A DNA stretch of 44,288 bases from the NCBI GenBank assembly GCA_900470805.1, contig UCCA01000008.1, positions 158,823 through 203,110 on the forward strand, read 5' to 3'. The stretch is from Hyphomicrobiales bacterium. GTDB taxonomy: Bacteria > Pseudomonadota > Alphaproteobacteria > Rhizobiales > Rhizobiaceae. Positions 30,482 to 38,226 of the stretch are shown here, piece by piece. The notes under the pieces are model-generated. The model had not been told where the DNA came from. It searched no databases and saw nothing but the letters and a program-made list of their open reading frames with translations. A program made the position numbers and the translations under genes. Position 1 is the first letter of the stretch. Each line of letters starts with the position of its first letter.

Positions 30482-30883
30482 TCAATCCCGGCTCTTCGAT
30501 GAAATCAGATTTGCAGCCACCATTGCGGCGATTACACCAGCGGTGAGCAGGGGTTGCGAACGGATCACGCCGAGGCTGGCAGCCGCCGCTGTCTCGAATG
30601 CCTGCTTCCGTTCCCGGCCGCGCCGCGCTTCCTGCGCGTTGATGACCATCATGATGATCATCACGATAATCGCGATCAGCAGGGCGCAAGCCGCGAGGAA
30701 CAGCGCCGCGCCAACTGGACCGTAAATACCGGATAGCCAGATCGCGCCTGCGGTCACTGCCAGCGCATAGGCCGTCAGCACGAAGATCGCGGCGATGGCA
30801 ATGAAAATACCGTTGCGCTTGGTGCGCGCAACGGTTCGGTGAACACTCGTGCCTACCAGGAGGCTGAGGATCGGGAACAGCAT
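30482..30883 (-). CDS. Small membrane protein (holin-like)
   Basis: A 133-residue protein with two long membrane segments at about residues 26-48 and 55-80 (AALFLAACALLIAIIVMIIM) and a third weaker one near the C-terminus. It resembles the small holin-like/YqjE-type proteins that accompany DUF883 proteins in enterobacteria; this is a pattern match, not a family proof. It lies 9 bp behind the DUF883 gene, in the same operon under an EcfG-type promoter. Likely role: a stress-linked membrane protein. Confidence 0.75.
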   Translation of the reverse strand: MLFPILSLLVGTSVHRTVARTKRNGIFIAIAAIFVLTAYALAVTAGAIWLSGIYGPVGAALFLAACALLIAIIVMIIMMVINAQEARRGRERKQAFETAAAASLGVIRSQPLLTAGVIAAMVAANLISSKSRD

Positions 30884-30892
30884 TTATCCTCC

Positions 30893-31240
30893 TTAGCGGC
30901 GTGCCAGAAGGGCAACGACCAGTCCGAACGCGGCAGCAGCGCCGATTGTTGCAACCGGGTGCTTGCGAACGGTATCGCGCACCTCTGTTGCACCACGGAG
31001 ATAACCATCCTGCAGGTTGCGTAGCAAGTCTTCGCTGCTTGCAATGAGGTCATCGTAGCTCGATGCCGCCTGGGCCGAGAGCTTTTCGCTCTGCTTCCGG
31101 GAGCCCTTGCCGATCAGCTTGGTCAGCGAGGCGATTTCGTCCTGCAGCGATGCGATCTGGTCCTCGATGGTCGATTCGATGCTGTGAAGCGCAGCGCTGC
31201 CGTTGCGGCGGTGACGACCGGACTGAAGGAAAGATGCCAT
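30893..31240 (-). CDS. DUF883 family protein (ElaB/YqjD-like)
   Basis: A 115-residue protein: a charged helical body (IESTIEDQIASLQDEIASLT) and a C-terminal single membrane anchor with the family pattern VRKHPVATIGAAAAFGLVVA and LLARR. YqjD/ElaB of E. coli are inner-membrane-tethered proteins that bind ribosomes in stationary phase. It is first of a two-gene operon with the holin-like gene. An EcfG-type promoter (31352-31377) sits 112 bp upstream, which fits a general-stress role. Confidence 0.85.
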   Translation of the reverse strand: MASFLQSGRHRRNGSAALHSIESTIEDQIASLQDEIASLTKLIGKGSRKQSEKLSAQAASSYDDLIASSEDLLRNLQDGYLRGATEVRDTVRKHPVATIGAAAAFGLVVALLARR

Positions 31241-31351
31241 AAGGTTTTCTCCACTGTTACGGCGCGATATGGCGCCGCCTGGTTGAACACAGGATCAAAA
31301 CACAAGCTTGTATGAACGAAAACGCCCGGCAGTGACCCAAATCAAAGGCTT

Positions 31352-31377
31352 AACGCCGCTTGGGGTCAAAAAGTTCC
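31352..31377 (-). promoter_or_regulatory. EcfG-type promoter upstream of the DUF883 operon
   Basis: On the minus strand, GGAAC (31377-31373), 17 bp, then CGTT (31355-31352). It lies between the hmuV stop (31388) and the DUF883 start (31240), pointing toward DUF883 and the holin-like gene. Confidence 0.65.
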
Positions 31378-31387
31378 GTCCTGTCGA

Positions 31388-32179
31388 TCAGCCGTTGATG
31401 GCGCTGTGGGCGAGCACGAAGGGCGTGCCATCGGCCGGTACGGTGTTGATGCGCAAGGGGCAGCCGAAAACGGATTGCATGGTCTTGTCGGTCAGCACGT
31501 CGTGGACGCTGCCGGCGGCGGCAAGGCCGCCAGATTGCATCAGGATGATCCGGTCGGCGAAGAGTGCCGTCAGGTTGAGGTCATGCATCACGGCGATGAC
31601 GCCGCCGCCGTTGTCGCAGAAGGCACGGGCGAGGCGCATGATGGTCAGCTGGTGGCTGATGTCGAGGCTGGAGACCGGCTCGTCGAGCAGCAGCCAGCGC
31701 GGCTCGCCATCGACGACGGGTTCCGAGATCTGGCAGAGCACGCGGGCAAGCTGCACGCGCTGCTGTTCGCCGCCGGACAGATGCTGGTAGAAGCGGCCCT
31801 CGTAGCCGCCGAGATCGACGGACTCCAGAGCCTTTGCAGCGGTCTGCTCGGCTTTTTCGGGATTGCGGTTCAGCCCAGAGGTCAGGCCCATGCGGACGAT
31901 TTCGCGGACGGTGAAGGGGAAGGAGATGCTGCTCGCCTGCGGGAGCACGCCACGCATGGCCGCGAGTTGCCACGGCTGCAGGCGTGTCACGTCGTGCCCG
32001 TTCATGCGGATCTTTCCCTGGTAGGGAAGTTCGCCGGATATGGCCTTCATGCCCGTCGTCTTGCCGGAGCCGTTCGGGCCGGCGATCGCCGTCAGCTTGC
32101 CGGCTTCGGCGGTAAACGCGACGTCGCTGATAATTCTCTTGCCCGACAGGCGGACGGATACGCCGGATAGCTCGATCAT
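31388..32179 (-). CDS. hmuV: Heme ABC transporter ATP-binding protein HmuV
   Basis: A 263-residue ATPase with Walker A AGPNGSGKTT, Q-loop VLPQASS, signature HLSGGEQQRVQLARVL, Walker B WLLLDEPVSSLD and switch His AVMHDLN. It is the FecE-like class that pairs with HmuU. ATG 32179 follows the hmuU stop by 10 bp; a TTG at 32200 is a weaker alternative. It powers heme transport into the cytoplasm and is last of the leftward hmuP-S-T-U-V row. Confidence 0.93.
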   Translation of the reverse strand: MIELSGVSVRLSGKRIISDVAFTAEAGKLTAIAGPNGSGKTTGMKAISGELPYQGKIRMNGHDVTRLQPWQLAAMRGVLPQASSISFPFTVREIVRMGLTSGLNRNPEKAEQTAAKALESVDLGGYEGRFYQHLSGGEQQRVQLARVLCQISEPVVDGEPRWLLLDEPVSSLDISHQLTIMRLARAFCDNGGGVIAVMHDLNLTALFADRIILMQSGGLAAAGSVHDVLTDKTMQSVFGCPLRINTVPADGTPFVLAHSAING

Positions 32180-32189
32180 GTCATGTCGC

Positions 32190-33302
32190 TCAAAGGGCAA
32201 GCCGGGACCGCTGGCGCAGCAGGATCCACAGGAAGAAGGGACCGCCGACGGCCGCGGTGATGATGCCGATCGGCAATTCGGCCGGGGCGACGACGGTGCG
32301 GGCCAGCACGTCGGCGAAAATCAGCAGCGAGCCGCCGAGCAGCGCCGAGGCCGGCAGCAGGTAGCGGTGGTCGGGGCCGATGATCATTCGAAGGACATGC
32401 GGCACGACGATGCCGACAAAGCCGATGCCGCCACTGACGGCGACCGAGGCGCCGGTGGCGGCTGCGACGGTGACGATGGCGATGTTCTTCAGCCGCTGGA
32501 CCGGAACGCCCATGTGGAAGGCTGCGGCTTCGCCCAGCGTGATGGCGTTGAGGCCCTTGGCGAGAAACGGCACGACGGCGAAGGACAGCAGGATGATCGG
32601 GCCGGCGGCCGCGATCTTCGTCCATGTGGAACCGGCCAGCGAGCCCATGCCCCAGAAGGTGAGGTCACGCAGTTGCTGGTCGTTCGCCATGTAGACCAGA
32701 AGACCTGTCATGGCGCCGGCCAGCGACCCGAGGGCGATGCCGGCCAGCAGCATGGTGGCGACCGAGGTCTGGCCGTTGCTGGTGGCGATGCGGTAGAGGA
32801 GCAGGGTGGTGGCGAGGCCGCCGCCGAAAGCCGCCAGAGGCAGAGCATAGATGCCGAGCAGCGCATAGACCGGCGCCACGAAGCCGCCGCCGAGGACGAT
32901 CATCACGACAGCGCCGAGACCGGCGCCGGAGGAGACGCCGACGAGACCGGGATCGGCCAGCGGATTGCGGAACAGGCCCTGCATGACTGCGCCCGAGACG
33001 GCGAGCGAGCCGCCGACCAGGAAACCGAGGATGGCGCGAGGCATGCGGATGTCGAAGATGATGATCCGGTCGCGCATGTTGAGCGCATCCTCGAATCCGG
33101 CGACATTGGCGATGACGTCTAGGAAGGACGCGTCGGAGGCGCCCGTGGTCACCGAAAACAGCAACGACAGGACGGAGCCGACCACCAGCAAGGCGATGAC
33201 CAGCAATGCCAGCAGCGAGCGATCGCCGGCGCGGTGGCGCTCGCGCAGCCCCGCCGGAGAAAACACGGTGCGATGTCCGTCCATATCGTTCACGACCGCC
33301 AC
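32190..33302 (-). CDS. hmuU: Heme ABC transporter permease HmuU
   Basis: A 370-residue FecCD-type inner-membrane permease with about nine or ten membrane segments (LLVIALLVVGSVLSLLFS, GFLVGGSLAVSGAVMQGLF, ALLGGSLLIFADVLART). RNPLADPGLVGVSSGAGLG and VSGGIGFVGIVVPHVLR are the family signatures. GTG 33302 with GGGGG upstream lies 2 bp after the hmuT stop; ATG 33284 is the alternative but lacks a site. It moves heme from HmuT through the inner membrane. Confidence 0.93.
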   Translation of the reverse strand: MAVVNDMDGHRTVFSPAGLRERHRAGDRSLLALLVIALLVVGSVLSLLFSVTTGASDASFLDVIANVAGFEDALNMRDRIIIFDIRMPRAILGFLVGGSLAVSGAVMQGLFRNPLADPGLVGVSSGAGLGAVVMIVLGGGFVAPVYALLGIYALPLAAFGGGLATTLLLYRIATSNGQTSVATMLLAGIALGSLAGAMTGLLVYMANDQQLRDLTFWGMGSLAGSTWTKIAAAGPIILLSFAVVPFLAKGLNAITLGEAAAFHMGVPVQRLKNIAIVTVAAATGASVAVSGGIGFVGIVVPHVLRMIIGPDHRYLLPASALLGGSLLIFADVLARTVVAPAELPIGIITAAVGGPFFLWILLRQRSRLAL

Positions 33303-33304
33303 GT

Positions 33305-34204
33305 TCAGCCCCCGTAGATCGCCGTGGTCAGTTCGCGGACGGCGCTGGCCGTGCGCGGGCCGAACCCGAGCAGATGCAGGCCATCCATGCGGATGATCGC
33401 ATTGTTCTTGGCGGCCGGAGTGAGCGCCAAGGCCGGCTGCTTCAGCAGGTCTTCATTCTTGGTGCCGGCGCCATCGCCGCGATTCATCATCAGGATGACG
33501 TCGGGCTTGGCTTCGATGATCGCCTCGTCGGTCAGCGGCTTGTAGCCCGGGAAGGTGCCGACGGCGTTGACCGAACCCGAAAGCTTGATGATGCCGTCTG
33601 CGGCCGTGCCGGTGCCCGATGCCATCACCTTGCCGCCCTGCAGGCTGAGGATGAAGAGGACGCGTTTGCGCTCGCCCTCTGGATGCTTGGCGGCATCGGC
33701 GATCGCGGCGTCGAGATCGGTGGCGACCTGCTTGTGCAGCTCGTTCGCCTTGGCCTCGACGCCGAGCAGCGTTCCGACCTTGTCGATCTTCGCCAGGATG
33801 CCGTCACGGGTGTAGGCGTTCGGGACGGTCTCGAACGGAACGCTGGCGCTGCGCAGGACGGTGAGCGCCTCGGGCGGGCCGGAGCCCTCGACGGCGACGA
33901 TCGCCGTCGGGTTCATGGCGAGAATGTTTTCGGGCGACAGCGCGCGCATGTAGCCTACGTCGGGCAGCTTCAGGGCTTGCTCGGGAAACAGGCTGGTCGT
34001 GTCGCGGGCGATCAGGTGCTTGTCCTCCCCGAGGGCATAGATGATCTCGGTAAGATCGCCGCCGATCGAGATCAGGCGGGTGCTGTCGAGCCTCTCTTCG
34101 GCGCGGGCGGCCGGCGCAATCGCGAACAGCGACGCGGCGAGCGGCAAGGCCAGAAGTCCGCGGGCGAGCAGCGACTTCAGGGGCGTGTGGGGACGGTTCG
34201 GCAT
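33305..34204 (-). CDS. hmuT: Periplasmic heme-binding protein HmuT
   Basis: A 299-residue binding protein of the TroA/FepB fold with a signal peptide (SLLARGLLALPLAASLFAIA then PAARAE). The core reads LISIGGDLTEIIYALGEDKH, LPDVGYMRALSPENILAMNP and ADGIIKLSGSVNAVGTFPGY. AAGGAG lies directly before ATG 34210 but 6 bp before ATG 34204, so 34204 is the better start. It hands heme to HmuUV. It lies 16 bp after hmuS. Confidence 0.92.
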   Translation of the reverse strand: MPNRPHTPLKSLLARGLLALPLAASLFAIAPAARAEERLDSTRLISIGGDLTEIIYALGEDKHLIARDTTSLFPEQALKLPDVGYMRALSPENILAMNPTAIVAVEGSGPPEALTVLRSASVPFETVPNAYTRDGILAKIDKVGTLLGVEAKANELHKQVATDLDAAIADAAKHPEGERKRVLFILSLQGGKVMASGTGTAADGIIKLSGSVNAVGTFPGYKPLTDEAIIEAKPDVILMMNRGDGAGTKNEDLLKQPALALTPAAKNNAIIRMDGLHLLGFGPRTASAVRELTTAIYGG

Positions 34205-34220
34205 GCTCATCTCCTTGGGC

Positions 34221-35270
34221 TTACGCCGCAACGCTGGTTGCCTTCGGCAGGCTCTCGACGATGTCGCGCCAGTCTGCACGCTCCTCGGAGCCTTCGTGGC
34301 GCTTGCCGAAGAACTGGATGATCATTTCGCCATTGGCGCCGTAGACCTCGACCGAGGTGACATGGCCGTCCTTGGTCGGCTTGCGAACCGCCCAGGTTTC
34401 GGCGATATGATCCTGGCGCAGGTGCAGGTGGAAGGTTTCGTCGAGGACGTTGATCCATGGACCCATCGGCTGGACGTTGAAGATCGGGCCGGAATGGATC
34501 TGGACGATACCGTCATTGCCGACGAAGCACATGATCGGCAGGCCTGATTTGACCGATGCGTGCATCATGTCAGCGGTTGCGGTGTTGTCGAGCTTCCAGG
34601 CGAAATCGTCGCCGACGGTGCGGACGGCGGCCTGGCGGCCGATCTTCAGCTTGCGCAGCATGCCGAAGAATTCGTGCGTGTCGGTCAGCTTGCTCCAGTG
34701 GTCGCGCAGTTCGTCGGCGCTGACCTCACCGCTTTCGTCGACGGCGGTCTTGCTGTTGTCGGCAACGAAGTCCTGCGACTGGTCCTCGAGCTTCAGGTCG
34801 TTGACGATCGCGTGATAAGCCTCGACGTTGGAGGTCGGACGCAGGTGCACCTTGTGGACGGCCACGCCGGCCTTGTCGAAATACTGCAGGCTCAGACGCT
34901 CCTGCTCGCCATCCTTCTTGGTGACGGCGAAGGCGTGCACCCAGCGGCTGGGGAAAATGCGCAGGTCGATGTTTTCGCCAAGAACGATGGCGCCCTGGCC
35001 GCCGGTTTTGATGTTTTCGTAGACGCCGATCTTCTCGTGCACGGCGCTTTCGTTGCGTGACAGAGCCATGACTTCGCCGAGTTCGGCAACGCGCTCCAGC
35101 AATTTCAAGGCGCTACCGTCGATACGGGTCGCCGTGAGGCCGACCTCCGCGGCCACGAGGGCAGCCTCGGACACGTCGAGCTGCGCGGCAATGTCGCGCT
35201 CGCGCATCTTCGGATTTTCGGCGCGGAAAGCGCGGATGTCGGCCGGCGTCGGCTTGGTGGTCTCGGTCAT
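34221..35270 (-). CDS. hmuS: Heme-handling/degradation factor HmuS
   Basis: A 349-residue cytosolic protein of the HemS/ChuS/HmuS family, made of two similar halves (EVMALSRNESAVHEKIGVYE with HAFAVTK in the first; HEFFGMLRKLKIGRQAAVRT and FVGNDGIVQIHSGPIFNVQP in the second). It receives imported heme and transfers or degrades it. ATG 35270 is 9 bp after hmuP. It is the second gene of the leftward operon. Confidence 0.93.
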   Translation of the reverse strand: MTETTKPTPADIRAFRAENPKMRERDIAAQLDVSEAALVAAEVGLTATRIDGSALKLLERVAELGEVMALSRNESAVHEKIGVYENIKTGGQGAIVLGENIDLRIFPSRWVHAFAVTKKDGEQERLSLQYFDKAGVAVHKVHLRPTSNVEAYHAIVNDLKLEDQSQDFVADNSKTAVDESGEVSADELRDHWSKLTDTHEFFGMLRKLKIGRQAAVRTVGDDFAWKLDNTATADMMHASVKSGLPIMCFVGNDGIVQIHSGPIFNVQPMGPWINVLDETFHLHLRQDHIAETWAVRKPTKDGHVTSVEVYGANGEMIIQFFGKRHEGSEERADWRDIVESLPKATSVAA

Positions 35271-35279
35271 GTTCTACCC

Positions 35280-35462
35280 CTATTTGTTCAGAATTAGTTT
35301 GCCCTGGCGGGTGATCTTCATTCGGTACACAGCGCCTTCGTGCCGGATGACAATCTCGTTGGCACCGCGAAAGATCTCGCTGCTTTCCAGCGTGCGAACT
35401 TCGGCCACGGCGTGGCGCGCCACAATCGGCTGCTTCAGTGTGTCCGGCTTTTCAACCATCAT
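35280..35462 (-). CDS. hmuP: Hemin uptake protein HmuP
   Basis: A 60-residue protein with the HmuP pattern: short variable head, then LESSEIFRGANEIVIRHEG and YRMKITRQGKLILNK. In related rhizobia HmuP is needed for activation of heme-receptor genes. Two adjacent ATGs (35462 and 35459) are possible starts, and no strong ribosome site is seen. First gene of the leftward hmu operon; the leader carries a GGGCGT-AA-ACGCCC hairpin and a RirA-type box upstream. Confidence 0.88.
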   Translation of the reverse strand: MMVEKPDTLKQPIVARHAVAEVRTLESSEIFRGANEIVIRHEGAVYRMKITRQGKLILNK

Positions 35463-35489
35463 TTCGTTGGCTTTTTTGCTTCTATTGCT

Positions 35490-35503
35490 GGGCGTAAACG
35501 CCC
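35490..35503. promoter_or_regulatory. Inverted repeat in the hmuP leader
   Basis: GGGCGT-AA-ACGCCC, a perfect 6-bp repeat 28 bp upstream of the hmuP start. It could be an operator or an RNA hairpin in the leader; the sequence alone does not decide. Confidence 0.4.
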
Positions 35504-35522
35504 TTGTGACCTACAATTATCT

Positions 35523-35537
35523 TGACTCTCATAGTCA
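35523..35537. promoter_or_regulatory. RirA-type iron box (TGA-N9-TCA) between hmuP and the secreted-protein gene
   Basis: TGACT-CTCAT-AGTCA is a 5-bp inverted repeat that fits the IRO/RirA consensus TGA-N9-TCA. It lies in the 141-bp divergent gap between the hmu operon and the gene at 35604, where iron-responsive control of both is expected. The short core is common by chance, but the extended dyad and location add weight. Confidence 0.65.
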
Positions 35538-35603
35538 TCATTTTTTAAACACGCAATAGCGGACATTAGAAGTCAAGTTTCAGAATTTCATTGGAGAGAT
35601 GCA

Positions 35604-36038
35604 ATGGCAGTCACACGGTTTGCAACGCTTTTGGCCAGTCTTTCGCTGGCGGTCGCGGGGTCCGTGCAGGCCTATGCCCAGGAGGCTGCGCCGGCTGCCA
35701 AGCTCGATGTCGAACTCAACGGTTTCGCGCCGTCGCAGAAGGGCTGCATGATGACCTTCGTGGCGCTGAACACGCTTCCGGAAGACATCGCCAAGGTCTC
35801 CTTCGAGCTCGCCTTCTTCAACGACAAGAACGCCGTCGACAAGATTACCGTTCTCGACTTCCGTGATCTGCCGCAGGGCAAGAAGCGGGTACGCCAGTTC
35901 GACATGCCGAACGTCAAGTGCGAGGCCGTGACGCGGGTGTTGATCAACGACACACCAGCTTGCGAAGGCCCTGCTAAGGGCGAATGCATGAAGGGTCTTG
36001 TGACCCGCTCTCAGGTTTCCATTCCCTTCGAGGGTTGA
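35604..36038 (+). CDS. Secreted protein in the heme locus
   Basis: A 144-residue protein with a signal peptide (RFATLLASLSLAVAGSVQAY, cleavage near AYAQ) and four cysteines in the mature part (C48, C105, C119, C127), likely two disulfides. No known domain is readable. It has GGAGA before its ATG and is followed 59 bp later by tonB. Its place between hmuP and tonB under the iron box suggests a periplasmic helper in heme or iron uptake; this is inference. Confidence 0.8.
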   Translation: MAVTRFATLLASLSLAVAGSVQAYAQEAAPAAKLDVELNGFAPSQKGCMMTFVALNTLPEDIAKVSFELAFFNDKNAVDKITVLDFRDLPQGKKRVRQFDMPNVKCEAVTRVLINDTPACEGPAKGECMKGLVTRSQVSIPFEG

Positions 36039-36097
36039 GGGACGGCCGGAGTTGAGCTCCGGCCGGCTTCAGTTTCAAATGGACAAGGCAGTTTAAG

Positions 36098-37396
36098 ATG
36101 GCGGCTTCAGCAAGACCAAAGGCGAGACAGGTTCTCTTTGACGCGGCGGTCGCAGACAGCGGCGTGAACGACAACAATCCGGGCATGCATCCCGGCCACG
36201 AGCTGTTGGATCTTCGCAACGTCTCTCGCCCGCCCGCCGCCGAAGCCGTTATCCACTACACGCGCCAGGCGCAGATTTCCTCCTTCCCGCAGGATCCGCA
36301 TACCGCCAGCAGCGGGCAGGCGTCGGCCCCGCCGATGGATGCTAGTGTCGAGATGCCGGCTTCCGGTTCGACCACCGGTAAACTTGGCGTGACGGCTGCC
36401 TGCATCGGCTCCTTCATTTTTCACGGTGCACTCGTCGTCGCGCTGCTCGTCGGCTTCGTGGTGACGCCACAGGCGCCGGTCGAAGAGGCCGGGGAAGTGG
36501 TCAGCGTCATCATCCTCGGCGATTCCGATGTCGACCAGCAATCGTCGGGCGAAGAGGAAGCGGATCCGAAGCCGGAAGAGATCGTTGCGGAAAGTGTGCA
36601 GCCCGAGACGACGCAGCAGCCGACCGAAGTTCAGCCTGAAACCCAGCCGGTCGAGCCGCAGCCCGTGGCGCCGACGCAGGAAGTAACGCGCGTGTCACCG
36701 GAGAATGTCACTGCCGTCGAGCCGGAGATCCTGACCTCGCAGACGCCGACCGAAAGTTCCGTGGTGCAGCCGATGGCAACCGAGGTTCCGACGGAAGTCC
36801 CGCCGGAGGTTCCGCCGGCCACACCGACGACGCCCGAGGAAGTGACCGCTGTACAGCCGACCGAGACCGCGGAAATTCCGCCGGAACCGGAGACCGTACC
36901 GAAGCCGGACCCCAAGCCCGTCGCTGAAAAGCCGGTGCAGAAGCCGAAGCCGGTGGAAAAGAAGCAACCGCCGAAGAAGACCGCGACGCGGGCGGGTTCG
37001 GAGGGTGAGAACAAGCAGGACAGCCGGCGCGGGGCCGCTGACGGCTCCGAATCGGCCTCCGACCAGAACTCCCGCAGTGCCGGCAGCACGGGCGGCGCAG
37101 GCAGCGCTGCCGTGGCCAACTACCCCGGCAAGGTGCAGTCGAAGATTCGCCGCTCCGTCCGGGTGCCTTCCGAATACAAGCGGATGACGGCATCGATGAG
37201 CGTTCGCGTTCGGCTGACGATCGGGGGATCTGGCGCCCTGAGCGGACTTTCCGTAGCCCGTAGCTCCGGTATCCCCGAGCTCGACCAGGCCGTCGTTGAT
37301 GGCGTGCGCCGCGCGGCGCCGTTCCCACCGCTGCCTGCGGAGTGGGGCAAGCCGAGCTGGTCCTTCACCCAGGAGGTGCAGGTAACGGGCCGATGA
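36098..37396 (+). CDS. tonB: Energy transducer TonB
   Basis: A 432-residue TonB. It has an unusually long cytosolic N-terminus (about residues 1-95), one membrane helix near 100-125 (CIGSFIFHGALVVALLVGFV), a Pro/Glu-Lys-rich periplasmic spacer with many PE/PT/PKP repeats, and a C-terminal TonB domain (VRLTIGGSGALSGLSVARSS, GIPELDQAVVDGVRRAAPFP). It transmits proton-motive force from ExbBD (not in this window) to heme receptors. The cytosolic extension is longer than in enteric TonB. Confidence 0.92.
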   Translation: MAASARPKARQVLFDAAVADSGVNDNNPGMHPGHELLDLRNVSRPPAAEAVIHYTRQAQISSFPQDPHTASSGQASAPPMDASVEMPASGSTTGKLGVTAACIGSFIFHGALVVALLVGFVVTPQAPVEEAGEVVSVIILGDSDVDQQSSGEEEADPKPEEIVAESVQPETTQQPTEVQPETQPVEPQPVAPTQEVTRVSPENVTAVEPEILTSQTPTESSVVQPMATEVPTEVPPEVPPATPTTPEEVTAVQPTETAEIPPEPETVPKPDPKPVAEKPVQKPKPVEKKQPPKKTATRAGSEGENKQDSRRGAADGSESASDQNSRSAGSTGGAGSAAVANYPGKVQSKIRRSVRVPSEYKRMTASMSVRVRLTIGGSGALSGLSVARSSGIPELDQAVVDGVRRAAPFPPLPAEWGKPSWSFTQEVQVTGR

Positions 37397-37403
37397 TAAA
37401 ATA

Positions 37404-37418
37404 TGATAGAAATAATCA
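37404..37418. promoter_or_regulatory. Second RirA-type box (TGA-N9-TCA) downstream of tonB
   Basis: TGAT-AGAAATA-ATCA fits TGA-N9-TCA with 4-bp arms, in the AT-rich 112-bp gap between tonB and the DUF2325 gene. It would control the rightward operon 37509-38541. The core is short, so a chance match is possible. Confidence 0.5.
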
Positions 37419-37508
37419 ACTTTATACTTTACTCTAAAATTCAAGTTTACTAAGGTCCATCCACACACGCAGCGATCGTGTGCCGAGCAATCAGCGAACG
37501 GGTGGTCA

Positions 37509-37916
37509 ATGGCGCGTAAGGCGAAGAAGGGTTCTAACCGCGAAATCCGCGTTAGTGCGGATACGAGCACGGTTCAGGAGGCCTCCGGACGTTCCAAGCT
37601 CGATGGCCGCAGCTTTCTCTACGTCGGCGGACGTGATTGCCAGGTGGCGCATCTCCGCCAGATCTGCAGCAATTTTGGCGCCGAACTGATCCATCATGAC
37701 GGCGGCCTGCGCGAGGCCGTATCGCGGATCGATACCGTGCTTCCCTCGGTCGATTGCGTCTTCTGCCCCATCGACTGTATCAGCCACGATGCTTGCCTGC
37801 GGGTGAAGACCGGCTGCAAAAAATTCGGCAAGACGTTCATTCCTCTGAGAAACGGCAGCAAATCCAGCCTTGAGCGGGCGCTGACGACAATGAACGAGCG
37901 AGACGCTGCGCGATGA
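37509..37916 (+). CDS. DUF2325-type cysteine-rich protein
   Basis: A 135-residue protein with a Rossmann-like start (FLYVGGRDCQVAHLRQIC) and seven cysteines at 44, 53, 83, 86, 90, 96 and 103 (DCVFCPIDCISHDACLRVKT), with nearby His 62, 63 and 93. This fits DUF2325. The Cys pattern suggests a metal or Fe-S/thiol site, but no cofactor is established. Its stop overlaps the next gene's start (ATGA at 37913-37916), and hmuQ-like follows, so it is probably co-translated in an iron-linked unit. The function is unknown. Confidence 0.8.
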   Translation: MARKAKKGSNREIRVSADTSTVQEASGRSKLDGRSFLYVGGRDCQVAHLRQICSNFGAELIHHDGGLREAVSRIDTVLPSVDCVFCPIDCISHDACLRVKTGCKKFGKTFIPLRNGSKSSLERALTTMNERDAAR

Positions 37917-38218
37917 GCGACACGCGTGAGGGTGGTTACGGGCGCGAGACAGACGTCAGACGCCCGGAAGGGTATACGTTGATCGGCCTGCACAAAATGG
38001 CCGCGCAAAACGGTGACGGCATGGTTCCCGAACTTTACGAACTGATGATGGATCGCGAGGAGCGGCAGCGGGATTATCCCAATGTCGAGCAATTTCCGAT
38101 CTGGGATGCGCGCATGCCCGGCGAAGCGGCCGAAAAACCGCTTGGCCGCGACGCCGCGAACGGCAATAATGTGGTGGCTTTCAAACCGCTGAAGGCCGAT
38201 AGAAAACGCAAAGCCTGA
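37913..38218 (+). CDS. Unknown 101-residue protein in the heme-monooxygenase operon
   Basis: A small hydrophilic protein beginning MSDTREGGYGRETDVRRPEG, with a central segment MVPELYELMMDREERQRDYP and a basic tail. There are no cysteines, signal peptide or membrane segment. No family is recognised. It overlaps the DUF2325 stop by 4 bp and ends 8 bp before the heme-monooxygenase gene, so it is made in the same unit. It might be an adaptor for one of its partners, but this is speculation. Confidence 0.72.
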   Translation: MSDTREGGYGRETDVRRPEGYTLIGLHKMAAQNGDGMVPELYELMMDREERQRDYPNVEQFPIWDARMPGEAAEKPLGRDAANGNNVVAFKPLKADRKRKA

Positions 38219-38226
38219 GGGTCAGC

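Noticed and set aside
32040..33122. 360-codon plus-strand frame opposite hmuU
   Set aside because: Asp/Gly/Ala-rich shadow of a clear FecCD permease.
36600..37000. Pro/Glu-rich repeats in tonB as a DNA repeat array
   Set aside because: They encode the normal periplasmic spacer of TonB and are not exact DNA repeats.
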